Shown in pieces: positions 22,161-31,639 of a stretch of DNA of 64,000 nt. Positions within the stretch are counted from its first letter, which is position 1. Each line of letters begins with the position of its first letter. The stretch comes from Ornithodoros turicata (lineage: Eukaryota; Arthropoda; Arachnida; Ixodida; Argasidae): the NCBI RefSeq assembly GCF_037126465.1, contig NC_088201.1, positions 229,707,879 to 229,771,878 of the forward strand, read 5' to 3'. The notes under the pieces are model-generated. The model saw only the letters and a list, made by a program, of their open reading frames with translations, was not told the DNA's origin and made no database searches. The position numbers and the translations under genes are program-made.

Positions 22161-23351
22161 TTGTCTGAAACAACAACAACTTTATTTTCGACCTTGGAGA
22201 GTGGGGAGTTTCATCGCCACAGGCGATACTCTACCCCATTGCTGGATGGAATGGGGGGAGTAAAATAACGAGCCCCTTCACAATAACGATCGAAGTCCGA
22301 TGGTGTCCAGAAATGTCAGAAAAGCTTTGAGCGCAGAGCGTTGCTGGGCTGGATTGGGCCAGGGACCAAGCAATTTCGATAGGGAGAAAGGGCGAGAGTC
22401 CAGCTGACGAAGAGACTCGGAGAGTGTGGTTCGGGAAGGTTCGTAGTGGGGGCAATGAAGAAGAATGTGCTCCAGATCCTCAAGAGCACCACAGTGGCAG
22501 CAGGTGGGAGAGTCAACTTGGCTCAAGCGGTAACGCCACTGAGCTGTAAAGGCCACATCGAGGCGCATTCGGTGGATTACTGCAGCATCTTGACGAGAGG
22601 TGTTTCGTGGCATGCGGAAAGCGAGCGTGGGAGCAACTCTGTTCAACATAGAGGGGGGAAGAATATCGGTTGTCCGTTGGCGGGAAGCCAGGGGTGTCAC
22701 TAGGCGGCGCAGAATTGAACGGCGGTCCCCTCTCAGCAGAACAATACGGGTCCGTTTCCGATACGAGAGTGCTGCTTCTGCGGCGCTGTCGGCCTGCTCG
22801 TTCCCCACGACACCACAATGGGCTGGAACCCACTGGAGAACTAGCCTGTGGCCTGCGGCGTAGATAGTGTGGTAAGCCATTAACACGTCTGTGACTAGGG
22901 GTGCGGATGGGCCTCGTATGCCGGAATTTTCAATTGCTTGAAGTGCAGATCTGGAGTCTGTAAAGACTGCCCATTCCCGGGGTGGAAAATCAGCGATGTG
23001 TTGTAGAAAGAAAAGGATGGAATAGAGTTCCGCAGCTGTGGAGGAGGTTGGATGTGAAAGGCGTCTTCCGTGCACGACGCCTTCGGATGGAATGACGAAG
23101 GCTGAGGCGGACTTGTTGTTTCGGGATGCGCCATCAGTATATGCTGCCGTAAACGTAGAAAACTTCTCGTCTACCAGAGCATGAAAATGGGCTCGGAGGA
23201 CTTGAGGGGGGACCTGATCTCTTCTTTCCAGAAGGTTTGGGAGGCGTACAAAAGTGGGCGGTACCGGTAGAGACCAGGGGGCTTCCGGCGGTATAGTGTC
23301 CTTAGTTATGAAGCCAGTGAGAGTCTGGCGTGTCTTCTGCGCTACTCGATA
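22161..23351 (-). mobile_element. 5'-truncated LINE (I/R1-like) RNase H region inserted in gag
   Basis: Coding text from about 23350 to 22278 (- strand) starts in a spacer and gives the LINE RNase H domain: AAYTDGASRNNKSASAFV (D), SSTAAELYSILFFL (E), WAVFTDSRSALQAIENS (D), LQWVPAHCGVVGNEQADSAA (H, D). A C-terminal cysteine motif CCHCGALEDLEHILLHC and a short tail follow. The 3' end (about 22161-22275) has a near-poly(GTT) terminus. The open frame is fused in frame to upstream gag residues, so a 509-codon chimeric frame exists by chance. RT and endonuclease are absent. Gag reading resumes at 22160 with nothing lost, so target duplication is minimal or absent. Confidence 0.88.
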
Positions 23352-23807
23352 GAAGATGAGATCACCACTGAACTTTGGAATCTCCAGTTTCGGGAGCTTC
23401 ACTGAGGTTCCTCGTCTACTCTCCGTTAAGTCTTCTGCACCCCCGTTGCCCCTTCCGCCTTGTCTTACTGCAGACGTGCGAGACGGCCCTTCGTTACCTC
23501 CTGCGTTTAGTCTTTGTGTAGCTCGTGATCTTGTGATGCACATCCGATCCTGATAGGTATGCGAACCTGCCAGCTCATCAAACGCAGCGTCATCCAAAGT
23601 CAATTCTTCAATTGAGCTATTTAGCTGCTCTATTGCATCTTCCTTAACTGCTAGCAAGTCAAGTTTCTCTTGAAGCTCACCTCTGCAGTCCGACGAAACA
23701 GGTCTTTGCACCAGTTGCTGTATCTCATCCATGAGCTTCTTAGTTGCCGTTCGAATTGTTACGCGTTTCCGTTTCAGTCGGTCCATCTCTGGATATCTCT
23801 CCTTCAC
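23352..23807 (-). pseudogene. BEL/Pao gag, N-terminal part
   Basis: From about 23807 on the - strand: ERYPEMDRLKRKRVTIRTA, a coiled-coil-like stretch (EKLDLLAVKEDAIEQLNSSI), a low-complexity GGRGNGGAED region, and VKLPKLEIPKFSGDLIF, the signature that opens the BEL/Pao gag capsid-like region. It is cut after that motif by the LINE insertion; the remainder is at 22160. The first ATG is MDRLKRK a few codons downstream of the frame opening. It follows the PBS at a short distance, as expected. Confidence 0.88.
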
Positions 23808-23835
23808 TCCCAGACTTTCTCGTTGACGTTAACCC

Positions 23836-23856
23836 TTCCCGGGTTTCGGCACCAAA
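23836..23856 (-). other. Primer binding site of the BEL/Pao element
   Basis: On the - strand, directly after the 5' LTR, is TTTGGTGCCGAAACCCGGGA. This begins with TGG a few bases inside the LTR boundary, as expected for pairing with a tRNA 3' CCA end. The exact tRNA was not assigned. Confidence 0.8.
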
Positions 23857-24053
23857 CTTATTAGCAGAGTCGAAAAGGAGAAACTCGATGCGGGGATAGA
23901 ACGACACGTTCATAGCCGTTTATTTAAAAAAACACAAAAAGGAAAAGTCGGAAAACGTATCTCACACACACAACGTTGTCCTTTTTCTCCCAGCCTTCAC
24001 TTCTTTGTCATCCCCCAGGCAGTCACCAAAAAGAGAAGAAAACATTTCTAACA
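23857..24053 (-). repeat. 5' LTR of the BEL/Pao element
   Basis: Roughly 195 bases, starting TGTTAGAAATG (24053 downward). AATAAA is present near 23920 (- strand), followed by GAACGTGTCGTTC and the inner end near CTGCTAATA. It matches the interrupted copy at 14588-15297 with numerous substitutions. Confidence 0.85.
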
Positions 24054-25015
24054 ACAAGCATACTGTTCTCGCTAGCGCGGCCAGACGTGCCAGATGAACT
24101 CATATGTTCACAAAAAGGGTCCACACGTCTTAGGGAAAACCCATCTCGTATGTTCGTCAAGTCTCTCGACCACTGACTTCTCGTTCCCCATCGCGCGCTC
24201 GCTTAACATACACGGCACCACACATACGGCGTGCCCAAGATATGGCCGAATGTCGTCTGCTAGAAGGTGGCCAGACTGACTTTTGAGAAGGCTCTATACC
24301 TCCTCGAGGCTATATTTTGTTAGGCGTGGATTCCATAGCCTGAATTTGCGCAGCAGCAATTTGTACAGCAACGGCAGCGGATCATCAGGGCTGCAGCGAC
24401 ACTTACGATTTGATGAGGTTGCGCCACAGCAGTGGGGCAGCCGCGCAGCAGAAGTACCCCTGCTCCAGTACCCCAATTTTTTCGGGTACTCTTTTCCCCT
24501 GCTGCTCTGCAGCCTTGGCAGCCGGCCTTACGAGTCGATCACGATAATGTTTCGTGTTGTTTTCGTACAATAATGTTTTGAATTAGCAACCATCACAACC
24601 CTTCTATACCCGATGTATACCTTTGTTTTGATAAATATACCACCCCTCCCACCACCCCGCCGGTGTATACCATGCGTAAGGAATAGATCGTCCAGACTAC
24701 CTCTCACGGTAGAGGAGGCTGCTTATACCTTCAGCGTTTTTATACCCTTACTTGCGCAACGTATTCGGTAGCGTCATTTTTGTTTTCATGTTCAGGTGGT
24801 ATCAAATAAGTTAAACAGTTATTTTATTAAGAGACACAGGCACTGGTACATGTATGAAGCGAAGTGCCTCAGGACGAAAGACATATCGAACAGAGAGTGT
24901 TCTTCTAGTTGTACAGTCTATGTTCGAAATATCGGTGGCTCTCGTCCTGAGGCAATTGCCTCCAAAATTCGTTACCGGTTCACTGGATTTTGTGCCCGTC
25001 TAGGGACACCGATAG
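24054..25015. repeat. Fragment of a TATACC-motif element and PLE-arm hairpin
   Basis: 24600-24760 holds at least six TATACC/GGTATA-type motifs in 160 bases. It ends with TTATACCTTCAGCGTTTTTATACC, which recurs almost identically near 37710-37735, so the two loci share a repeat family. 24866-24960 is an imperfect hairpin of the same arm family as the insertion at 14706-15204 (GTGCCTCAGGACGAAAG... against ...CTCGTCCTGAGGCA), with GTTCGAAATATCGG in one arm. The region 24054-24600 is otherwise unassigned. Confidence 0.55.
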
Positions 25016-25017
25016 AG

Positions 25018-25669
25018 TAGAGAGTTTTAGCAAATCGGATTTTTCACCTCCCTATCGGCAACAAATACGATGAATGCGAACCGATCGTATCCGCCGCAAC
25101 GCCAGCGTGAACACTTTTAGCAAACCAGAGTGAACCGGAGGCGCTCTCGACGGGGGCGAAGGGTAGACACGTCTCTGAGATCCGCAATGAACAAAATATG
25201 GAATATATGGGTTTTCCTTCCCATTTTTTTTTTTTTTTTGTGGACTGCCTATCGAACGGATTTTTGTTCTGGAAACGGCATTGGTATCCTGAACTGCGAG
25301 AGGAGGAGCTCTGTCCTTTCGGTTATGCCTCTCGTTGTGAAGGTTTTGCCAGAAACAAAGTTTACCACTTCCGTAATGGAAGCCGATTTCGCCGAAGACT
25401 CATAGGGATGCTCCGCTAGCACCTCGCGGAGTAGATGTAGATCGTCGGCGATTGTAAATCGCTGTTTAGCAGGTGCCACTGTAGCAGACGGCACAGCCAT
25501 GCTGAAGATTGCTACAGTAAATGTCTCCGGTAATGGCGGCTAGCAAGCGGAGCTCCGGCGACGGCCGGAGAGATACGGTGAGGGTGACGTCATCTGAGCA
25601 TGCGCAGTTGCGTGGCCGCCCCGACGGAAATCAATCGTGCGGGAGGATGCACTTTGCTAAAACTCTCTA
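25018..25669. mobile_element. TIR DNA transposon with TA target duplication
   Basis: GAGAGTTTTAGCAAA at 25020-25034 is matched by TTTGCTAAAACTCTC ending at 25667, and each end is flanked by TA (25018-25019, 25668-25669). The element is 648 bp. It contains a short remnant of a Myb/SANT-like protein on the - strand. With a TA or TAG target, Tc1/mariner-like or PIF/Harbinger-like affiliation is possible; Harbinger elements encode a separate Myb-like protein, which makes that family attractive, but the catalytic gene is missing. Confidence 0.65.
25249..25500 (-). pseudogene. Myb/SANT-like DNA-binding fragment
   Basis: The - strand frame reads RFTIADDLHLLREVLAEHPY near residues 14-33, followed by VVNFVSGKTFTTRGITERTELLLSQF. 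This pattern (F-x-x-x-D-D-x-x-L-L-R-E-V...R-x-x-x-E-R-x-x-L-L-L) is that of Myb-like domains in arthropod transposon accessory proteins. The expected tryptophan between the helices is missing and the frame ends soon after, so it is truncated. It sits inside the TIR element at 25018-25669. Confidence 0.55.
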
Positions 25670-26180
25670 GTAGTAATTATATCCACACGGTGAGTTTGTG
25701 ACTTCGTAATATAGGTACCTCCAATAATTATGTCTATAGTCAGTAACAACATAAGTCATACACTTGATCCCGCCCCCACACCGGAATGGCTCCGCGCCCG
25801 CGTATGTAGTGCGGCGCGCCCAAATTGGGACTGGGGAGAGAGAGAGAGAGAAAGCCGGCACTACATCGCGAAGCGGGGGCGTTGCCCAAAGGCTGGTAGC
25901 CAATCGCAGGGGCCTTCCACGGATGAGTGGGTGATCCCAATTGAAGGACTGTAAATGTAAGCGGTCTGGCTCCTTGAAAATTTACTGTTTCATTCCTCAT
26001 TTCGTATTTGTTTTTAAATGGGGAGTACTGTGCACGAACTTTGCTCTGCAGTTCTTTGCGTGTGCATGTATACGCGTGTCAATGTGTTTTCTTTTTCTTG
26101 CTTTTATTCTCCTTCTCTCTTTAAAAAATGTTATTTTCCTGGTCCTCTCTGCTACGAATTTATCGTAAACTGCATGAGCA
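25670..26180. other. Unassigned, contains a GA microsatellite
   Basis: No coding region recognised. An (AG)n run lies at 25836-25851 within a CpG-rich patch (25760-25890). Confidence 0.4.
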
Positions 26181-26715
26181 TACAGGCTGTTTCAGATAAA
26201 TCCCCGGGCTAAATAATTCGCGGGCCGATGCGCCAATCGACGAACTTTTTTTACAAGCGTCTGTCCGATAGCGTCTACAAACTGTATACTGTGTGAATGA
26301 GTAGGAGGCGCCATGAAGCGCAAAAAGACGCGCTTCCACTCCCTTTTCCAGCAATGAATTACGTCCTTTTTGCGCTTCACTGCGACCAACCGCGACAAAA
26401 TATGTAAACGGAGACCAATTATTTACAGCAACAATTGACCCGCTCTGGTGGCAGATTTTCCTCTAAAAGATGTCAATTGAAGGTCCCAAAAGGAATAGCA
26501 CACATTTTAATGCCGGCAGCGCCCTGCTTTAGTAGTAATGTATTTTAACGCAACACGTTTGAATTTTTATTTAAATAATGAGCGCCTCCGACTCATTCAC
26601 ATGGTGCGCAGCTTGGAGGTGGCATCGGACAGATACTTGTAAAAAAGAATGTTCGTCGATTGGTGTACGCGTTCGCCAATTATTTTGCCCGGGTATTTAA
26701 CTGAAACACCCGGTA
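26181..26715. mobile_element. Tc1/mariner-type MITE with about 95-bp inverted ends
   Basis: CAGGCTGTTTCAGATAAAT at 26183 is matched by the reverse complement of ATTTAACTGAAACACCCGG ending at 26713. The inverted similarity extends about 95 bases inward (CCGGGC, AATAATT, CCAATCGACGAAC, TTTTTTACAAG, CTGTCCGAT). TA occurs directly outside both ends (26181-26182, 26714-26715), the target duplication expected for Tc1/mariner. The 340-base middle is non-coding. Confidence 0.82.
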
Positions 26716-28950
26716 TACTTTGTAGCGGGATCATGTGTGAATGCAAGAGGTACGAATTCTAGACGCTACCTAGGGTATAAACTATTTATAGCTTTACAGA
26801 AAGTACCCATTTTTCCAACAGTGCAGGATGAAAATGAAAACAGAATGGTATGTGTTCGCAAAGTACAGAAGTGTTGAGCTTATTCTTTGCATTGTTCGAA
26901 TGTCCACGTAAGGTGTCTTTAAGACATCAACCAGTTTGGCCCATGTATGGGACACCAGATTGAACGAGTATACGATAAACACATTATTTGTTTTAAAGAT
27001 TCAACAAAGCTTGTTGCATGGGAAGAAATGCGGCGCTTATTCGGGCTTCAAGAAGGGTGCAAGTGATGATAGTTGGTTAGGAAGTGAAAAAGCAACTCTG
27101 ATTTCTTGCGAATTAGCCAATGTTCTCACGAGTGGGAAATGCCATGAGAAACGGCAGAGTGAAATGATGGGTAACCTTTGGTGCGGGACGCACTACTGTG
27201 CTTGAGAAGAGGAAGTTTTATAGACGCCGAGAGATGGCTGCCCATTTCAATATTACTGCGGTAAGGCGGCAAACCCGACGGGAACAGCTGAATGAACTTT
27301 GCAGAGACACGAGTTGGCTATGGCTGTTTGACAAAACTGACTTATCTACACCTGACAAGATGGCGTAGGCGTAGGCTAGCTGGTGGATGAACTGCAGAAT
27401 GTAACAGCATGAGTTTCGACATGCGGAGGGCCGAGACGAACACACGACAGAAACCAGCAAAGTGTATTCAACTTTGCGGGTTTGAGTCGCATGTGTCCGT
27501 TACGTCACTCTGTGTGCACAGACTCAGGCTTTTACATTAAAGGAGCATGGAAGATTTAATGTGTCTCCAAACCCTGCTTCATCTGTGAAGCTGTCCACAA
27601 GGAGTCGCCATGCAAAATATTTCCCATCTTCGGCATATTGTCACTGCGCGGTAAAATATACATGAGACAGCCGGAGAAACGCAGCCGCGGGCGCGAGACA
27701 CGAGCCCCGCGTGACGTAGAAAGTGCTCCGTGTCGTTTTTTTTTTTCTTTTTTTGTCGGCTCGCGTGCCGCGTATACATGTTTCAGCTGTGCCGTTGGAC
27801 GTCACTGGTCACGTGCCGTAGCCCGTGTTACGTCACGCCGTCTTCGGCTTCGCTTCGGCGTCCTTCGGATGTGGAGAGCTTTCCTTAAAGTTGTGCGGAA
27901 CAGGGCCTCGCGCGTGCTATGTGGGTTATCTGTGCTCATCATTATTTCGTAGGGGCTCGTTTAACGACACCGTTCTGGATTGATTTTGACGGCTTTCTCT
28001 AGGAAGCTGCGGTTTTGAGTCAGTACGGGTCATACTCCCAACAGGTGGTGGCTCTCCCGAAGAATTCTATATCGATAAAGCGAAGACTGTGGTTCTAGCG
28101 TGAAAAACAATTCGAGCATAGGACATTACTAAGAGAGAAAAGTGCCTCAAATGGGGTGATCCACCACAAATTCGTAAAATTGGTTCGACACCTTACCCTT
28201 CCAAAAATCGGAGCCCCTGCGTAATCGAGACTTAAATTAGCAGAAGGAACATCAGCCACGGAATTCATTCTTGTACACAACTTATCTGACCGGACGCTGG
28301 CGCGAAGCTGCATCCTCTGCTCGACTGCGATTACAGCACAACAGCCGTGGATGATTATACCAGAAGCATGATAGATACTTAGATACTTACTTCGGACAAA
28401 CATCCACTATCAGCTTACCCATTACCATGCAGTATCGCGTTCTCCTTTATTCTTTCTTGGAGAGCGAGCCATCTCAGGTAGACCGACTGTTGCAACTAGG
28501 GGTGTGCACCGGTGCAGTTTTTGTCGTCATATCGAAAATGCGTGGAGACCAGCCGATGCAATATCCACGAACACGGTTGGCCAGCAGTGTACAGTGCCGG
28601 TCAGACTAATAGATTTCGACAAACGTGGAGGAAAATAAAAGAGTAACTAACGAAACCCAATTGTAATGCGCACGAGAAACTTGCCTATTTCTAGCTCTGT
28701 CGACATCCACCCAGTAATCTGTGTCTAAGAAGCAGGTGTTCGAGTGGATGGTCACTTTCTTTTGGAAGCCTACCCAAAACCACAACGGAACGACCGCTCC
28801 TGAAAGAGGAGTTGAGCGCTAAAAGCCAAACGACGCCATGCTATAAAAAGTTCGACAATTTCCTCAGCAAATTTCGCCAAGTATGTCCAACCGAAAAAAG
28901 GCTACCGGAAGAGTTTCAGTTTTTTGAGGTACGAAAATATTATCTTTCCA
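26716..28950. other. Unassigned; possible upstream gypsy debris at 28.1-28.6 kb
   Basis: No gene recognised. A CpG-rich patch lies at 27660-27890. Between 28200 and 28450 the + strand, read through stops, gives short pieces (HNLSDRTLAR on the complementary strand and similar) that may be decayed polyprotein of the gypsy element whose integrase lies downstream. This is too weak for a separate call. Confidence 0.35.
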
Positions 28951-29028
28951 TATACGAAAATATTATCTTTCCATAGGTAGTTGCACGCTGTGCACTTCAG
29001 CAACATCTAAGTTTTACTGCACGGTAAC

Positions 29029-30031
29029 ATGGAAGTTTTACTGCACGAAGAGCACATTAGTTCCAGCAGAATGGAAATGTTGGCACGGACATTGGTACGG
29101 TGGCCGAAAATTGATCGGGACCTAGAAGACATAAGAGAGTGTAGCCCATGTAAAAGTCCGCAAAACGTGAAGCCAGCAGCACCATTGCAACCATGGGCCC
29201 ACTCGGCCAGTAAGTGGAAATGTGTACCAGTGGGGGTTTGCGGAAACCGAGGGATCTAATGTGTTAATCATAATTCGATGCTCACACAAGATGGGCGGAA
29301 GTAGAAATGATGCCGTCAACAAACGCTGCCCGGACAAGCCTTCTCTTTTAGCGCGTTATGAACTGCCGTTAGAGGTGGTCACTGACAAGGGTCCACCGCT
29401 GTGTTAAAAATAATTTTGGGACTTTTGGGGAAAAGCGGTGTACGTCACACTTGCACCCCATTATACCATCCGCGGTCAAACGGATTAGCAGAAAGTCTTG
29501 TGCAGTCCGTAAAGAAATATCTGCTGAAGTCTGTGAGAGAAGATAGCCACAAGGAGTAAAAGAGAACAATGCGGCATCCTATCGACCAGTTCTTGTTGAC
29601 GTACCGTGCGACACCACACAGCTTCGCGGGCAGCACCACGCGTGTGAACTGCTTTAGGACGACGTCTGCGCATGAAGGTGCTAAAGCCGCTCCTTCAAGT
29701 AACGGTGAAAACAACGGCATCGCACACCAAGGAACTCCGTAACAAAACTAGAGGCACAGTACGTCGCTTCTGGGACGGGGAGAAAGTGTATATAAACACA
29801 GCACGTGATGAATGTGAAAAAATGGGTTCCCAGCCTTGTGATCAAAGTGCTATACCCGCAGTGCTGTGCGCTGTGAAGTTAAGAGCAGTCGAACGTGTTT
29901 TCCGTGCAGATCACTTGCGCGCCAATATTGGGCCTCATTTACAGCCTGCGAACTGGCCAGTTAATGGTTGTCAGCCGAGCGACGAGCCAAGTGTGATTGA
30001 TCTTGCAGTCAATGATGAAAGTGGTGTTTGA
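29029..30031 (+). pseudogene. Ty3/gypsy integrase remnant
   Basis: The first frame gives LLHEEHISSSRMEMLARTLV, then RWPKIDRDLEDIRECSPC, a recognisable HHCC zinc module. Across frameshifts follow LPLEVVTDKGPPL (second catalytic Asp block), NGLAESLVQSVKKYLL (catalytic Glu block), PIDQFLLTYRATPH and, from 29672, TRGTVRRFWDGEKVYINT with the C-terminal tail ending VERVFRADHLRANIGPH. The first catalytic aspartate region (about 29180-29260) is badly decayed. Integrase would insert the cDNA; with several frameshifts and stops it is dead. A polypurine tract and LTR follow at 30425-30616, so this is the 3' end of a + strand gypsy element. Confidence 0.82.
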
Positions 30032-30424
30032 CAATTCACCGCTAAGACGCGGCACACCGATCAGGAATCCACATGACCGTTTAACCTACGAGTAACTCAG
30101 TAACGAGTCATTTGAATCCATCTTGTGTCCGGAGCCGAAAGTCTCAATAGTGTGTAGCATTATGGTGTTGCTGTAGTTGCTGTTAAGTGTAGGGCGCACT
30201 GTAGAACGTGAAGAAAATCAATGTGGTTCCGGCGACGCAGAATCAAAAATAACGAAGCCGTCTTCGAGCATAAGAGCACCGTCGTTTAAGAGCATCAACT
30301 GTTTACTATATACAAATTAAAATCAAGACTTTCGTACAGTGCTGCATTTCTTCAGGTTTGCTCTGGTTTATTTGTCGATTTTTGTAGGGCGCATTGAAGG
30401 AATAAATGGCGGTTGCTGTTTCCT

Positions 30425-30616
30425 AAAAGGGGGAAGGAATGTAATGATGGCTGTCTGTGATAGCGCTGTTAGTGTATCCTTGAAGCTCAGTTAACACAAC
30501 GGTGTGGCTTCGCCCACCAAGGTGATAGCGATAGACGAGACACTGTGTTATTTTTTTAGCTGTCTGTTTTGTGGAATAAACGTCTCTCGACGACACGGTA
30601 TGCCACAGTTATAACA
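30425..30616 (+). repeat. Polypurine tract and 3' LTR of the gypsy element
   Basis: AAAAGGGGGAAGGAA (30425-30439) immediately precedes TGTAATGATGGCTGTCTG at 30440. The LTR runs to TTATAACA at 30616 (177 bp, TG...CA), with AATAAA at about 30576. Four bases later, at 30621, TGTAATAATGACCGTCTGTA restarts a diverged copy of the LTR 5' end, suggesting a neighbouring truncated LTR. Confidence 0.75.
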
Positions 30617-30963
30617 GCAATGTAATAATGACCGTCTGTAGTGACGAAACACTGTATGACACTGTTTGAAGCAAGGGTAGCCCCATCAAATCAATTCATG
30701 GCGCATATCACGAAAACAGTTTTGAAATATCATAATGACAAGCCTGAAAGGCATGAAAGGCTCAGTCATTTCCATGACGGAATAAACACGCAATACATTT
30801 ACACGTGTGGCCTGTATTATATTGGGTAGCGCTTGGATTAAATTGAGTGACCACTATATTAAAATGAGCGGGAAAACCTGTAGTTATATTTGTGTAGTAT
30901 GTTATTTAAACTCCTCTCTGTTGAAACCCTATCTACGTGTACAACGGCGACGCAGCAAAAATT

Positions 30964-31009
30964 TTGTACCTGACGAAGTGCAGCTTCTTGCTCGAAAGCT
31001 TGTACGTAC
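30964..31009 (+). ncRNA. Hammerhead ribozyme-like motif with complete core
   Basis: In order: TTGTAC (stem I 5' side, 30964-30969), CTGACGA (30970-30976), a stem-loop AGTGCAG-CTTC-TTGCTC (stem II, one mismatch), GAAA (30994-30997), GCUU (30998-31001) and GTACG (stem I 3' side, 31002-31006). All conserved core bases of a type I hammerhead are present. Stem III is only two pairs (A-U, G-C), as described for Penelope-associated hammerheads; cleavage would be after U at 31001. Stem I has four Watson-Crick pairs plus a G-U. No PLE coding sequence is adjacent, so this may be a solo relic. Activity is not shown. Confidence 0.6.
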
Positions 31010-31078
31010 AGCGAAAAAAATTACGAAAATCTTCATTGTTTTTATGTTCTTTGTTCATTGATTGTTCTCACCACTTTT

Positions 31079-31593
31079 TTATTTCATTTCAATTGACCGG
31101 AAGTTAATTTCCTGAATTGAACTCCGAAATTTCCCAAGGCAACCTCACGTTTTCTTTGCGGAAATGGGTTACCCGTGGTCATTTTACTTAGTATAGCACA
31201 TAATCCCACTCGTAATGCAATAGCAATTGCCGAAATAAATTCGACGAAAATCCGTGGAAAAGGGCCATTGGCTCCGCCTCTTTTTTTGACGGCTCGTAGT
31301 TTGAGCGCAAAACTGCGAAGAAAGGAGGTGACATTGGCACGCCACATGAGGGGGGGGGGGGGGTGAAGAGGTTACAAGCCTTACCCACGGAACAAACACA
31401 CGCGGTGAGTACGAATATCAGAGCTATCTTATCAAAAACCCGACGGCTTACAGCTCTTTCCCCCCTCGTATGACTTGGCAGTGTGACCTCCTTTCTTCAC
31501 TTAGGTTGCATTGGGTTAGGATTGTTAGGTTGCCGTGGAAAATTTCGGGGTTCAATTCAAGAAATTAACTTTCCGTCAATTGGAATGAAATAA
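31079..31593. mobile_element. MITE-like element with about 70-bp inverted ends
   Basis: ATTTCATTTCAATTGACCGG (31081-) through GAATTGAACTCCGAAATTT and AAGGCAACCT to about 31150 is matched inverted by 31525-31592 (AGGTTGCCG, AAATTTCGGGGTTCAATTC, TTAACTTTCCGTCAATTGG). The interior is non-coding and includes a 14-base G run at 31351-31364. No clear target duplication was identified, since the repeats end in AT-rich sequence. Confidence 0.7.
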
Positions 31594-31639
31594 ATATGTT
31601 ACCAAAATGTGGAAAAATTTATTGGCAGAAAAGAAAATC

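Larger units (their letters stand above)
14588..24053 (-). mobile_element. BEL/Pao LTR retrotransposon with three nested insertions
   Basis: On the - strand the order is: 5' LTR (24053 to about 23857), primer binding site, gag (from about 23800, split by a LINE), zinc knuckles, aspartic protease, pre-RT, RT (split by a Penelope-like element), RNase H, integrase, polypurine tract and 3' LTR (15297 to about 14588, split by a PLE-derived hairpin element). This gag-PR-RT-RH-IN order and the motifs are those of BEL/Pao (established). With the three insertions removed the element is about 5 kb, normal for the family. In-frame stops in gag (at about 22146-22148 and 22083-22085), frameshifts in pol and a changed RT catalytic residue show it is dead. 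A 5-bp flanking match (ACACG/ACAAG) is imperfect and uncertain. Confidence 0.9.

Noticed and set aside
22278..23807. A single 509-codon gene on the - strand
   Set aside because: The first third is BEL/Pao gag and the rest is a LINE RNase H region. The continuous frame is an accidental fusion at the insertion point.
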